From Polytrichum commune (taxonomy: Eukaryota > Streptophyta > Polytrichopsida > Polytrichales > Polytrichaceae), in NCBI GenBank assembly GCA_950295325.1, contig OX485807.1:29111666-29175665 (forward strand): 64,000 bases of DNA. The letters run 5' to 3'. Of this stretch, positions 1 to 12,140 are shown one piece after another. The position numbers and the translations under genes were made by a program. How positions within the stretch are numbered: position 1 is the first letter of the stretch; the number at the start of each line of letters is the position of its first letter. Under the pieces are notes generated by a model that was not told the origin of the DNA, made no database searches, and was given only the letters and a program-made list of their open reading frames with translations.

Positions 1-149
1 TCTTCTATCGGTTGGAAACCAGAGAATGATGCTCGCACCACCATAGTCGATGATGAGGATCACATCGTAGAATGTTAAGTCCTTTCAAATTTGATGATAG
101 AGAGCTGTGAAATGTCACAGACTAACCACGTTTGCCTGGATATGAGAAT
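1..149. other. Window edge, no firm gene
   Basis: Reading from base 1 in frame 1 there is an open stretch of 25 codons ending in TAA at 76-78, with an acidic tail. This could be the end of an exon of a gene lying to the left, but it is far too short to support a call and resembles nothing I recognise. The rest of the stretch is featureless and runs into the F1 repeat. Confidence 0.15.
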
Positions 150-510
150 GTGTGCACCTCGTATGGAAGACTACTGTATCTTAGTCACAGCCAAGTGGTT
201 AGGTGTGGATCTAAGAACTGGCATCAAAGAGACACGTGTTTAAAAGAGATTGGACTACATCCTCAAAATATGCTAACCATTTTAGGCTCAATAGTCAGCA
301 TGACTGGATGACCTGTATGACCACTTAATGAGCACAAGAACCTTCACTTTGATAATGATTGAGATATTCATATGAGCTTGGAGAACTATGAGGCAAATGG
401 CTATCAGCACATGATTTGGATTTGCTAATCACCTTGCAAAAATTGCATGTTTCATATCCTACAAGAAGTGGGTGCATTGAGAAAAGTATCCATCTAAGCA
501 CATCTACCTT
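150..510 (-). repeat. Interspersed repeat F1, copy 1
   Basis: This is an old dispersed element, here reverse to the 13.7-kb copy. Diagnostic pieces, in order on the plus strand, are a segment resembling GGTTAGGTGTGGATCTAAGA, then AGATTGGACTA, then CACTTTGATAATGA followed by ATTCATATGAGCT. The same order occurs near 24.6 and 25.3 kb, and in reverse complement near 13.7, 38.3 and 44.3 kb. No coding capacity or clear terminal repeats were seen, so its class is unknown. Confidence 0.6.
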
Positions 511-1239
511 AATCAGAGTGCAACTGTGCAAACCAGTTTGCATGAATTTGTGGTAGCAAGCATATGTTTTTCAAACTTAGTTAACTAAGTATATTATTTG
601 TTGACTGTGTAGACTGAATTGTGTGTCTGTTGTTCTCAGGTGCACTGATGGTTGGGAAGCATTACACTTGTTGGGGTAGGGGCATTTGTTCAGGCTCCCT
701 TATTGGTGAGGGTTCCTTGGTAAAGCAAGCTTGTGGGCGGATAATCTTGGTTGGATACATTCAGATAGTAGCGAAGGTAAGAATTGTATGTAAGTGGGTA
801 TGATTCACCCTTTTATTGTGCAGTGTACCTTAAACCCTGCCTATTGGCATACACCTCTTTCCCACGTTTTCAAACATCATTTTGGGACATTCTTTTGCAT
901 ATAATGTAATGTACAAAATACCGGCATTCTGTTCCAGCCCCTAGTCACTTTAAAAAACCTTCTCAGCTTTTTTGGGAAGACATGTGTACATCCTATGGTT
1001 TTGTTCAAATTGTTTTCAACAGTAAAACTCCAGCAGGTGGATTGTAAGGGCATTTACCCTAGGCGTTCTTTAGACATTTGCCTTGAGATACTTGTATGTA
1101 CTACTATATTTTAAATTGGAAGATGTTCTCACAAGCACACACAGTGTCATTCCTATCCTTTGTTTTTTTTTTGGTTTTGGTTTTGGTTTTGGTTTTGTTT
1201 TTTGTTTTTGGTTTTTTTTCTAATAATTTTGGAGCATCA
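511..1239. other. Intergenic, nothing recognised
   Basis: There is no supportable gene. Around 1166-1220 there is a simple-sequence tract made of repeated GGTTTT-like units and T runs. Confidence 0.5.
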
Positions 1240-1634
1240 GAGTTATCCTAAAAGTCTCTTAAAAACTCATGTTTTGGTATGGAGTTTTGCCCCACTTCTG
1301 ACATTTTATAATGTTTGAGAGTTTGAGTGGTGTTGGAACCCCCAATTTGGTGAATGAAGGGGAGGTGCTTGACTTTGGCCAAAAGACGGCTATATAAAAT
1401 TGAGCTCCTTGTCAATCTCTTGAGAGCACCAATTTTGGTGCTTTCAAAAGCTTTCCATGAAATTCATTTTTATACAGCCGCCTATTGCCCAAAATCAAAT
1501 GCTTCCTCTTCATTTTACAAAAATTGGGAGTTCTGACACCACTTGAATGCTCCTTAAACATTACAAAATGTCAAAAATGGTGTGAAAGTCCCGACCAAAA
1601 CACAAGTGTCTGAGAGGCTTTAAGAATTAACTCT
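1240..1634. mobile_element. 395-bp hairpin element (F10), copy 1
   Basis: Nearly the whole segment is an imperfect inverted repeat. The left arm begins AGAGTTATCCTAAAAG and the right arm ends in a diverged complement, TTAAGAATTAACTCT. The fold centre lies near 1424-1443, where GAGCACCAATTTTGGTGCTT is itself palindromic. The arms differ at many positions, so it is old. A relative sits in the GPDH pseudogene intron at 18439-18783, and a partial one starts near 2097. The structure suits a foldback MITE; superfamily unassigned. Confidence 0.7.
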
Positions 1635-4600
1635 ATTTTCAAATTTGTAAAATCAACCCCTGTAACAGTTTTCAAGTGTGCACTACCAGGAATATGGTGG
1701 TATTTATTGTATGTATATTATCTTGTTTACAGTTTGGAGTGCAGATGGATAGGGTCATTTTGGAATCAAATGGTCAAACATTGCCTTGTTGTGGTGAGTG
1801 GAGATTAAGCAGCTAAATGCTTTTAAACTTCTAGTATCCAGGCATAGAAGTCAAATAATTTTTTTCCTTCTTAACTTTTATGTACATTACAAATCCTAAT
1901 CCCTACACTGGTAACTTGTGTATGCATAGCATGCTCCTAGCTTGATTTGCACACACTACAAATGTATAGGATGGACACAAAGATTCTGAACAGTAAGGGC
2001 ATAATTAGATCCACTTCAACAATGGGTTACAGATGTAGATTTATGTACGAGAACTCTCAATTCTGCCAGATTTGATCAAAAAATATTTTTAAAGAATAGA
2101 GTTAGCCTTAATTCTTACCTTGCGTTTGGGAAGACAAAGGTTGAAAACTGTGGTTGGGATCTGGTTGTTTTGCATACAATGTTTTCCATGTTTGGTAAGT
2201 TTTTGGTGCATGCTTGGAGTTGGTGTGGAGTATTAGTTAATTGATGGTCAAACTCAGCTTAGCACTTCTTCGCATACCAAAATGAATGAAGTTCAATATC
2301 AAGATTATCATTGTTCAATAGAATTTTGAACCTCTAAGTGAAGTGCAGCAAGAGGATAGATTGTTCTTAAATGGAAATTGGAATGTAAGTGAGGAATCAA
2401 ACCATCGTACATTAAAAATATGATTGAGTGTTGCATTTGCTACCGTAGGTTGATAGCAGGTTGGATAGATTTTGCTCAATAATTAATTAACCATTTAAAA
2501 AGGGCTTAGGTTGTCAGTAAAAACATTTGTGAAAAATTAAGCAAATATGTACATGTATATTTTATTCATTTAGGCACATAGCATATCCTACATACAAATT
2601 CATGTATTATAACTTATTTTTCATTCATTCATGACTTTGGATTGAGCTTTCCAACACACCAAATTTCTTTCTTTCATTTAGGCCATCCAACCCAATAATT
2701 TCCAAATAATTAGGCTTAAGTGTTTTGGTTTATTCTTTGCCCAACTTGCTATCAGCCTACGGTATTCATCAAGGCACATTACTTGTCTTGCAATCATTGG
2801 GTGGCAACTTGAGACATGTCATATGACCTTTGGTGCTATTTGACAAGTCATGAAGACCGCTTTACTATAGGTAGGTGCTCACTTCTAACATGCAAACCAA
2901 AATGTTCACAGAAACTCATAACTAGCCATCGCCAAAAATGGCCCTTGATTGTGGGAAAGTGGCACCCACGAGGTTTACTAGTGTGAAAATTGACGATGGA
3001 CACTGGAGTGCACATAATTACACTGAATTGTGTTTAATCTATGCTTTCATTGGTGATGGTGCCCAACTAACTATGGTCCATAGTGGGTTGCAATTTGAGA
3101 ATTATTTAATTTGAATAAATATAAATGGCGCCATTAGAACTTGAAGGGAACATTAAAAACAAAAGAACTCCTATTAATCGTTTGTTCATTTAAGGAAGTG
3201 GACCACATGGAGGAAGTATTAGTCACAAGTGAGGTTGAACCAACATGTGGATAGTTGTATGTTGTGAGTAGGGAAAGTGACTCCCCAAGTAAGCTAAAAT
3301 GAGCTCAGCAGGTGATATAATAACCAACTAAACAGCCATAGCCTTCACACTAAACACCCAAGGGGTCGGCTGCACCCGCAAGTCCTAGGCATCTAGATGC
3401 CCGAGAATGGAAGATAAAGTGATTGCCAAGTAGAATAGTCACTTGTAACAACACTTAGCCGGTTGAGAAACGGAAGGTAGTTGTGAACACACATGGACTT
3501 TGGCAAAAGACCATTTTTTTTGTGCTACATCAAAATATATGCAAGATTGATGAATGTGATTGTGAGGAAGGAATGGTACAATATTACAATACAGAGTGGT
3601 TTAAGATAGGTGCACCTACTTTGGTTTGTGAGTTATTCAAAACACCTTTATTTAGTGCATCTTTGGTAAGCTTTCTAGACCAACAAGGGCACCTAACAAG
3701 TCTCTTACATCACATGTCCTATGTGACCATGTATAAGGTGTAAGGTACATGAGGCTAATTCAGTTAGCTTCCTTAATCAAAAACCTATTTTTGGCTCCTA
3801 ATCAGCAATACAATCGCTTTAATTCGGTGTGTGAGTAATAAGTGGTGATTCAGTTGCCGCCTTGATGATATTTGGGGTAGTCATCATCGCAAAAGAAACT
3901 ACACCCACCATCCTCCATAATGAGGAGTGCTATCCACCGAGCTATGATACACTTGATTTTTTGTGCCCAAGGTGGGCAAATTAGGAGGCGGCAACTTGGG
4001 CAAATTAGGAAGCAACATGTGGATCTGAGGTGCCAACCAACTTGTATTGTGGGTGTTCTACAATGAAAAACAATTTGGCAACATTTTATTTTACATGTGA
4101 CCACTTTAGATACATGACACAACCAATATTGGCAATAAAATTGATTTTCATTGGCAATTGACCCATGTAGAATCTACTATTGATGTTGTCCACTCACACA
4201 ACATTGAACAATAAAAGAGTTCCCCTTATAACACCACATTGGGAAGTAGAGAATCTTTGGTTCTAGAACCTAGATCAACATCTTCCTCAACTCCAATTTC
4301 AACAATTTCAAATTCTTTAGTCTTGATTTGCAATCACTAACCTGCCCAAACTTCTAATGCTCAAATCCATTGGCTAGATGATTTCACAGAGCTGGAGGTG
4401 TCCACATTAGCCTCATCTAGCCTAGGTGGCCCACTAACAATCACTGGTGCAGCATAAACCATTGCAGACAGTTGAGGGTTGAGGCTGCTCAAAATCCAAG
4501 AAACAATTGAACACAAATGCTCTTGTATGCGTTTAATAATACAATGGGGGTGAAGGCCGAATTTGGAATGCAAAGCCTAGACGGTTGATTACACAGGGAT

Positions 4601-6172
4601 TATGTATGTTTTCTCTCCAGCATAATATGAAATCAAAAGACAACTTGCTATTTATCTGACTTTATTGAGAACTTTATTCAGTTTCAAACCCACAAGTATT
4701 AAGATTAAATGTTTGCACCTATAGGCAAGCCTAGAATTACCTTTTGCCAAGTTCTATGGTGGACAGTCACAAGGCAAAGAACTGACATTGATGCCAAAGA
4801 GCTGACAATAAGTTCAGTTCATCACACATGTACTGTTCACTTTGGAATTCCAATCAATGCAAAATCAGATGCACATTTTTCGATTAGGAAGGCAGTGAAT
4901 TCATCTTAGACATGGCTTGCATTTATTAACAATGGATGAGTGCCAATGCGAATAGAAAACGCTTTGTTAAATCTTACAACGGCAACAAAAGTAGAATGTC
5001 ACAGATTACATATAGGAATCCTCATTTCCTTGTCCATTAGATTGTTAGCTTTTAGAGTACAGATGCTCCCTAATTGAACCTGTATGATCACTACTTTCTT
5101 TTATTACTGTTCAGAATGATATCCATACTACTACATAGCTCCTTTTGCTTCATCTGCACGAGATTCAACACACACTGACAAAGAATACATTTCTGTCATT
5201 GATTTGTACCAGGATGAAAGGATACAAACCCTTTAACTGTAGCTCAAACTGGATGAAACCTACCAGACAGTTTATGGATCCTATTGATGGTATGTAATTA
5301 AAGAGTGTCCCTGCTCCAGTGTCTTCGAAAGTCCAATCCATATCTGTTTGCAGGCTACCCCATGCAGAGCAGTACATAAAAGTAATGTTCCCGATCCACT
5401 GTATTAAAACTCCAATTGAATTTCCAGCTCTGTTTGCATGCTACCCACGCCAGAGCAGTACAGAAAATTATGAGTTTCATACATAACAAAACATTCCACA
5501 TATTGCATATTAGTGTAGACTTCATCTTTATGCTAGGGAGCTTAAGATGCAGTAGTTCCTACAGACCAGATAAGAAAGTAAGATTCTTGTTACTTCATAC
5601 CGAGATCTGTAATATGTCCTTCGAATTCTATTTTTCATAAGCATATGGTAACGCAATTGGCTATGGGTACTCCATATAATCAATTCCACTCAAAGACGTT
5701 TAATAGATCCTCAGATTTTCAGCATGACATTGTCATTTGCACAAATCTTCACTGCCATAACAGAAGATTTGAGACTAATGGTCAATCAAGATGGAAAAGG
5801 AATAACTGCAATGCACAACACATGATCTGCTTGAATCAATCAATCAGATTTTGACCCCCATTCTGTGTGGAACCATTTTGAAAACCACAAGAGCAAATGG
5901 GAAAAAGGTGTTCAAAGCACATGGAAAACGACACGTAAACATGATAGAAAGATGCATGTTATTGACTAACTATCGCCAGCTTCAGCACCCAATTTGAGAT
6001 TATAATAAAGGACAAGGCGAGGAGTACATGGAAAGACAACCAAATTGAAGCCAAGATTGGTGCAACCTGACTTTTACGTTGCAGATATACAGTGTTAACA
6101 CTCCATTCCATGTGAAGTTGGTCAGACTTCCTTGGACCTTTCTCTCTAGAATCTGGAGTCCTTGTGGACAAA
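1635..6172. other. Long intergenic stretch with minor repeats
   Basis: I see no supportable gene in about 4.5 kb. A partial relative of hairpin family F10 lies at roughly 2097-2300. Around 5300-5472 a segment of about 85 bp is repeated in diverged form: each copy has a CTGTTTGC stretch followed by CAGAGCAGTACA. The end nearest 6172 lies downstream of the OEP16-3-like stop codon and should include its 3' UTR, whose end I cannot place. Confidence 0.5.
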
Positions 6173-8336
6173 TCAGAGGTCTGGGTTGCTCCTTGGGTAG
6201 GGCAAATATTCCCGTCCAGTCGGTGTCCTCACTGTTTGCCCCCCCACATCCACAATGACTGCAACTGCTGCAAGTGCAGCTGCTGCTCCTAGTCCCACAG
6301 GCACCTTTCCAGCTGCAAAATTGAGGGAATAACTTGTAAGATAACATTTCCAACAATGTGTTTATCTTCGTAAGTATCAAGGTGTAAACAGCATTTACAG
6401 ATAAAACCATAAGATAAGCATCAAGGGAGAAACTCAATTCACAGCAATCAAAGGAGTAATCGGAAACTAGAATGAATGAATACAAGTCACACATGCAGCA
6501 ATAGCCGAATGGTGGCAAGCCATTTGACCAGGAGCCATCCATGACAATCTGCATAGACAAAGGCACCTTCCACGACATCCCCACTGACGTCATCAGATAT
6601 ACTTAATTTAAAGCTTTAAGAGTTACATACTCAATTCACAGCAACAGAAAGGAAGCATTAAAAATCTAGAACGAAATAGATATGAATCACACATGCGGCA
6701 ACAGCCAAATGGTGGCAAGCAGTTTGTCCAGTGGCCATCCACAACAACCTATCTGCATGGAAGAAGCCACCTTCCACAACATCCCCACTAACAAGCTTCA
6801 TCAGTTCCTCCTGAGAATGGATCCTTGTCTCAAGTTTATTCCAAATTCCCTCTTGGCACTAAAGATTTTTGGAGTAGGCAGAAACTAACTGAAGACTAGG
6901 ATTTGCAAGTGAAACCCTTTCCAGATGAGTTGCCAAACAAGTGCATTCATGCAGAGAGGGAGCTAATTGTTGCCTATGGCATTGAATACATCTAATACAT
7001 GACATCCCTTTGCACCAAATGTAGACGCTAACTAATGTACAGAGCATACCATGTGGTGAAGTCTGTGTTGGATCATTGTAAATCGAAATTAGAGTATGAA
7101 CCAACATTGGAAGGTGCTTAGTGCAGAAAGAAAAAGACATAAAAAGTTGATGTGGCTTACCCTCTTAAAAAACCAATTCAGATGGCAACTATCCATTACA
7201 AGTTGTCTATTCCAAAATCCTTCTTGGTGTTAAATTTTTTAAAACAGACATCAACCTACTAAAAATTAGAGTGCGCCAATGAAACCCTTCCAGATGAATT
7301 TTCCAAACAAGTGCGTTCATACAGAGAGGGAGCTAATTTTTGCCTGTGCATTGAACACATCTAATACATGAAATCCCTCTGCACCCAATGTAGAAGCTAC
7401 CCATGTAAAGGGCATACCTCGCAGACCTTTACCCTCTTAAGAACCATTTCAGATGGCAACTATCCAGTAGATGTGTCTATTTCATAATCCTTCTTGGCAC
7501 TAACGAATTTTGAAATAGACAGAAGCTCACTGAAGATTAGGTATCCCAGTGAAACCCTTCCAGATGAGTTGCCAGCTCCGCAAACAAGTGTAATCATACA
7601 GAGAGGGAGCTAATTGTTGCATGTGGCCTTGAATAAATCTAATACAAGAAATCCCTCTGCACCAAATGTATGTAGAAGCTACCCCATGTAAAGAGCATAA
7701 CTCGCAGACCCTTACCCTCTTACGAACTGATTCAGAGGGCGGCTATCAATTGGCTGTTGACTATTCCAATATCTTTCACGGCACTCAGGTTTTTTGGTAT
7801 GGACAGAAAGTCACTGGAGATTAGGGCTAGCCTGTGAAGCCCCTCTAAATGAATTGCCAAAGAACTGCATTCGCGCAGAGAGGAAGCTAATTGTTGCCTG
7901 TAGAATGTAAAACATCTAATACATGAAATCCCTTGGCAACGAATGCATGTAGAAGGATGATACCCATGTAAAGGGCATACATACCTCGCAGACCAAGCAC
8001 GCTTCCGGCAGCGGCACCGCCCAATGCCGAATTCCAGAAATCCTTCTTGCCTCGCAAGGAAGCAGACGCAGCCTCTGTGAATGCGAAAATCCCGCCAATT
8101 GCACCAAACGTCAGCGCATAATTTCCCATAATCCTTCCGGTCTTTCTCAAGGCCGGCAATGCCACATTCCTCTCCACCATTGGCACATCCTGCCACGTCG
8201 CAGTGATGGCTCCCAATATCCCTCCCGCAAGAAAACTGGAGCCCGCAGCGCTGAGCGTCTTGAATGTGATGGTGTCATACTCTCCCAAGTTCCGAAGTTC
8301 ATCCGGATCCAGGTTGGCATACTTGTCGCTCTGCAT
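6173..8336 (-). CDS. OEP16-3 / complex I B14.7-like Tim17/22/23-family protein
   Basis: Two coding exons on the minus strand, 8336-7985 and 6312-6173, join in phase 1 to give 163 residues. The first ends ..SVLGLR and the second continues AGKVPVGLGAAAALAA to a C-terminus with VGGQT and TGREYLPYP. Small-residue-rich membrane segments around ATWQDVP-MVERNVALPAL and the second-exon Ala/Gly stretch match plant outer envelope pore protein 16-3, which has also been found as subunit B14.7 (NDUFA11-like) of plant mitochondrial complex I. Splice sites are GAG|GTATGT and TTTTGCAG|CT. I chose the ATG at 8336, giving N-terminus MQSDKYANLDPDE. A likely acceptor upstream at about 8374 suggests a 5' UTR intron, so an extra N-terminal exon is possible. 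The 1672-bp intron is filled with tandem repeats. Dual plastid/mitochondrial location is known for the family and inferred here. Confidence 0.9.
6432..6800. repeat. Tandem duplication (about 197 bp) in the OEP16-3 intron
   Basis: Two diverged copies begin with ACTCAATTCACAGCAA at 6432 and 6629. They share, in the same order, CACACATGC-GCAA, ATGGTGGCAAGC, CCATCCA and CACCTTCCAC-ACATCCCCACT. The repeat lies wholly within the intron of the OEP16-3-like gene. Confidence 0.75.
6838..7984. repeat. Tandem array of about 272-283 bp units carrying splice-junction copies
   Basis: About four units run up to the 3' edge of coding exon 1. The start motif TTACCCTCTTA occurs at 7157, 7429 and 7712, and a partial unit lies to the left from about 6838. 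Shared blocks include CTTCTTGGCACTAA, GTGAAACCCTTCCAGATGA, CAGAGAGGGAGCTAATT and CTAATACATGAAATCCCT. Units ending near 7427 and 7711 carry CTCGCAGACC, the complement of the last bases of exon 1 plus the donor side. The tandem duplications therefore included the exon-intron boundary, leaving decoy 5' splice sites in the intron. Confidence 0.85.
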
Positions 8337-8560
8337 GATGATGGCTTGAATCTCCTCCTCTCTCTCCAATCCCTGTTTCCAATTCAAAAATGCGCAGGGC
8401 GACGAAGAATCAAATGAGAAGAAATGTCAGGAGAAGAAATGATGCAACAGTGTGAGTGACTTTTGAGGGAATGCGATCGCGTTCCTCCGAAGATCCCCAA
8501 CTCAAGCTCGGAGAGCTCGAAGCGAAGGGCTCCTACGAAGACGAGCTTGAGGACATTAGG

Positions 8561-8561
<1 letters not shown>

Positions 8562-8595
<34 letters not shown>

Positions 8596-8836
8596 CTGTC
8601 TCTCTCTGTGTCTGTCTGTGGACGAATGAATATGGATGGATGATTGGATGGATGATTCTTTCTCTTTGGATGACAATAGACTGCTCATTTTAAATGTGAC
8701 AACTAAAGAAGTGTGACCTCTCTCTCTCTCTCTCTCTTTGTGGACGAATATATATGGATGGAGGGATGATCCTTTATCTTTGGATGACAATATATTGCTC
8801 ATTTTCAATGTGACAACTAAAGAAGTGTGGCCCTAT
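8562..8836. repeat. CT microsatellites and a 113-bp tandem duplication upstream of the OEP16-3 gene
   Basis: CT-rich tracts occur at about 8562-8610 and 8718-8736. The segment with TGGATGACAATA, CTGCTCATTTT and ATGTGACAACTAAAGAAGTG occurs twice (TGGATGACAA at 8668 and 8781). It sits 230-500 bp upstream of the chosen start, in the expected promoter/5' UTR zone. GA/CT tracts are common in plant 5' regions; a regulatory role is inference. Confidence 0.65.
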
Positions 8837-10298
8837 TGTAGGCACTTCCAACTTCACAAAGAACCTACCTATGCAATGTTGATTTTTGACAAAGGGTGTT
8901 ATCTTCCATGTGATGGCCAATTTTTACATTACCAATTTTTTGATAGGCTGGTCAAATTTCAACATGTCTTTCGACACCTAAATTTTCAAATTGACGGCTT
9001 CATAAATTCTTACTACACTAAATATGATATTTCGTGTCACCAATATTAATTGTCTTGCTCCATACTAATTGTAAGCCACGGTATAGTGTCACCAACACTA
9101 AATGTTAACCCAACATTATTTGCCATTCCTTGTAATTTTTTTGGGGGGGATTGTAGATTTACAATGTTGCAATTATTGTCACTTACTAAGTGATTTTTCA
9201 TCCAAAATTCAATCATCCATGACAAAATTTCATCACAAGTTGCTGACAAAAGGAGGTAGGGTTTTGGCCACTGAATGAACTCATCCATCATGCACAACAA
9301 CATTTGTAAACTTGTTCATAAAGAAGTGTCATCTGAAAAGTTACCATAGTGACATTAAATACCATATGACACTAAATATCATATATAGTGTAGTTTCCAA
9401 CCCTTTTTTTAATCATCATAATATATGGAAGTACACCGTTTATGGTATTTAGTGTCATGTACACTATTTGCGAAGCGTTACATCCACCAATTTTGAATTG
9501 CTAGTTTGAGGTATATTCTATAGATTCATCTAAACGATCGGTAATTTTCACGAAGTCTTGAACTTCAACTAGTTATTTTTCAAACTCAACCGGTTCATTT
9601 GTAACTAACGGTTGATTCCCCCTACTCATTGTAACTTTATGTATGTCAAATGAGTTGATGATGGATCAAGCGAAGCAACATCTTGCCCAAGAATATGCAA
9701 AGTAGTTTTTAGGGTTACGATTTATGTGTCCAATTCTCTCATCACTATAAAATGTTTCTCTCCCTCGCTTTCATAATTAGTGAGCCCCCGAACCAAAACT
9801 TCTAAAACTCCACCATCAAAGGAACCGGAAGGTAACTAGGAGATGAAAGGCAAACTTGGAGGTGAACAAAAAACAACCATGATGTGGACAAATAAGATGT
9901 TGACATGTATTCTAGAATTTCATTTGTCAAGTGACCATTTTGGGAGTGATATGTCAAGTGATGGGTTGAAGGTCTTGGCCCTCTGTCTTCTGATAGGTTG
10001 GGTGTGGCCATTGACAGTGACCGACTGTCAAACGGGTTGTGACGGGTGCAAAAATTAACCATGTACCTATGGGTATCAAAATTGTGGTGCTAGTTGAATA
10101 TTGATATTTGATGGGTATGTCAGGGTGAGATGATCTTGATGGACCTACTTCTTGGGCAACATCAACCCCTCAACCAAAGAACTTGGCCTCCAGAGAACTC
10201 CAACTCAAAGGCATTTTTCTAATTGTTTTGTTCATCTCGTCCGCCATACCAACCATTGCCTCAAATAACCTTGTCCTGGGCTCAAATCCTCGACCAAC
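8837..10298. other. Intergenic with decayed MITE and F2 fragments
   Basis: No gene was recognised. At about 9345-9475 there are several TTTAGTGT / ACACTAAATA motifs facing each other, which look like a decayed relative of the F8 MITE. At about 9505-9630 lies the 3' half of an F2 element (GAGGTATATTCTATAGATTC through CAACCGGTTCAT). The remainder is unremarkable. Confidence 0.5.
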
Positions 10299-10532
10299 TA
10301 CACTAAATACTGTATTTAGCGTCACTTACTATTTGGAATCACAAAATGCTACAACAGAACTATTTATTACATATCTCATTTTCGCCAACAAAGGTCAAAT
10401 TGGTTGATTGGACATCATAGAACATCAACATCTTTACTTGGTAAAAACTTTACATTGACTATATATATATAAATAAATATAGAATTGTGAAACTCCAACT
10501 AGTAAGTGGCACTAAATACAATATTTAGTGTA
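10299..10532. mobile_element. MITE F8, copy 1 (234 bp)
   Basis: The ends are inverted repeats. The left end reads TACACTAAATACTGTATTTA, followed by GTCACTTACTATTTGGA. The right end is TAGTAAGTGGCACTAAATAC followed by AATATTTAGTGTA. Each end is also a small palindrome, so the termini can form subterminal hairpins. A second copy is at 58336-58540, and looser relatives occur near 9345 and 47846. There is no coding capacity. Confidence 0.8.
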
Positions 10533-11363
10533 ATGCGCTTCAAAAGCGCCCTAAATGCACTATTTTAGTGTAGACCGCCTTTACCGTGGAGAGAGCGGTG
10601 GGGTGTCCCGCGCCTAGTGGGCAGGCGGGATAAGGCCTATCGTATAGAGTGCCATATAGAGTGGCACGTGGATATGCTAAAAGATGCCTCCCTGATCCCG
10701 CTAACACAACAGTAGCGTGTCAGTTGCTTATGCTCCCTCAGCCCGCCATGTCGGTCGGATTTCTCAATTTCGAGTTTTTCTCCAACACAACACTCCTCCC
10801 ATCGCATTGGTGCCATCCGCAAACACATCAATAATATAAATCAACACAATTCAATTGCAAACGAAGTGATCGTGCCACAGCCTTGAAGCTTCAGTGGCCA
10901 TCGGAACATCGAAGAACCAAGCCTTTGAATTTGTGTCAGTTTAAGCTGGCTGTATCATCTTCTCAGCTGATTTCAGAAGTAGTTCAGTCATTGAACCACT
11001 CTCGACGACGTCGATCTCATGGAAGCGACGGAGCTCGGGCCTGTCTTGTCTGTTTGAGCTCACTTTTTCTAGTCTTGAGTTACTACTGTTATACTTTCAA
11101 CTTTGTTTTCCCTGTGACGGCCACTAGGTACATGTTTTTTTCCTGATACAGGCGGAGGATTTGAGAGGGAGGTCTCTTTGGGAAGTGAGTGTAGGTGCTG
11201 TGGGAGGTTAGCATTTGCGAGTTTTGGGTGAAATTTCTGGACGGTGGGGGACTTGTTGGTGCACTGGTCAAGAATTGGCCAATTTGGTTTGGCACAACTT
11301 ACATACATGGGTCATGAGTGAGGCTCGAAGAACATGATGTCTGTCATTATTTGAAGAGCTTCA

Positions 11364-11429
<66 letters not shown>

Positions 11430-12140
11430 CATTCAGTGGATAAGGAGAGATTCAAGATTTGACCGATTTGGTTTGGCACATCTCAGATACATGGGTTATG
11501 AGTGAGGCTCGACCAACAGGGCAGTCATAATTGAGAGTTTCTTTCATGCCATTGCTTTTGGAGAGCAAGGAGAGCTTCAAGGAGAGCTTCAAGGAGGACT
11601 CCAAGGAGAGTTGAATTCATTCAGTCGATAAGGCATTCAAGAATTGACGGATTTCGTTTGGCACCTACATATATGGTAAGGAGAGGGGGTGAAACGACAG
11701 GGCGGTCATAATTGAGAGTTTCCTGTATACCATTGTTCTTGGAGAACTTGGAGAGGTCGAAGGGATTCGTTCATTCATTCGGTGGATAAGGAGGTTATCC
11801 CTATTTAAGAAGAACGACGGTGAATCTCCAAATAAGTCAGTCGGTGAAGAAGAGATAAGAGGAGGCAAGTGGATTACATTTCATCATCACAACACATGGA
11901 ATCGCACCAAAAGCCACACATCACTAACAGAGTTAGGCTATGTTTCGCATTCCTTCCTGTTGAAGATTACACACCGCAAAGCTGGAAGAGCATTGCTGCA
12001 CAAAGAGTCTGGATTAAGTGCTCACACGATTAAGTTGGAGACACCCATGTTCTTCTGAATTGTCTGTCAGGGGATTTGTCCAAGGCTATTAACTAATTTG
12101 TTGCAGCGCTGAGTCCTGTGAAGTCTTGAGAGTGGTGGTG
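10533..12140 (+). promoter_or_regulatory. Upstream region of the TPR gene with diverged direct repeats and an AG tract
   Basis: At about 10580-11050 GC content is higher than in the surroundings. From about 11268 to 11800 a segment recurs three times at roughly 183-187-bp spacing (starts near 11268, 11451 and 11638). Its blocks are GATTTGGTTTGGCAC-like, TACATGGGT-ATGAGTGAGG and CAGTCATAATTGAGAGTTTC. A pure AG tract lies at about 11368-11426. A plausible acceptor, TTTGTTGCAG, near 12096-12105 would end a 5' UTR intron 36 bases before the ATG. Promoter function is inferred from position only. Confidence 0.45.

Noticed and set aside
6000-6593. 197-residue minus-strand frame overlapping the OEP16-3 last exon
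   Set aside because: It reads the last exon in the wrong frame. The correct frame joins exon 1 in phase and restores the family C-terminus.
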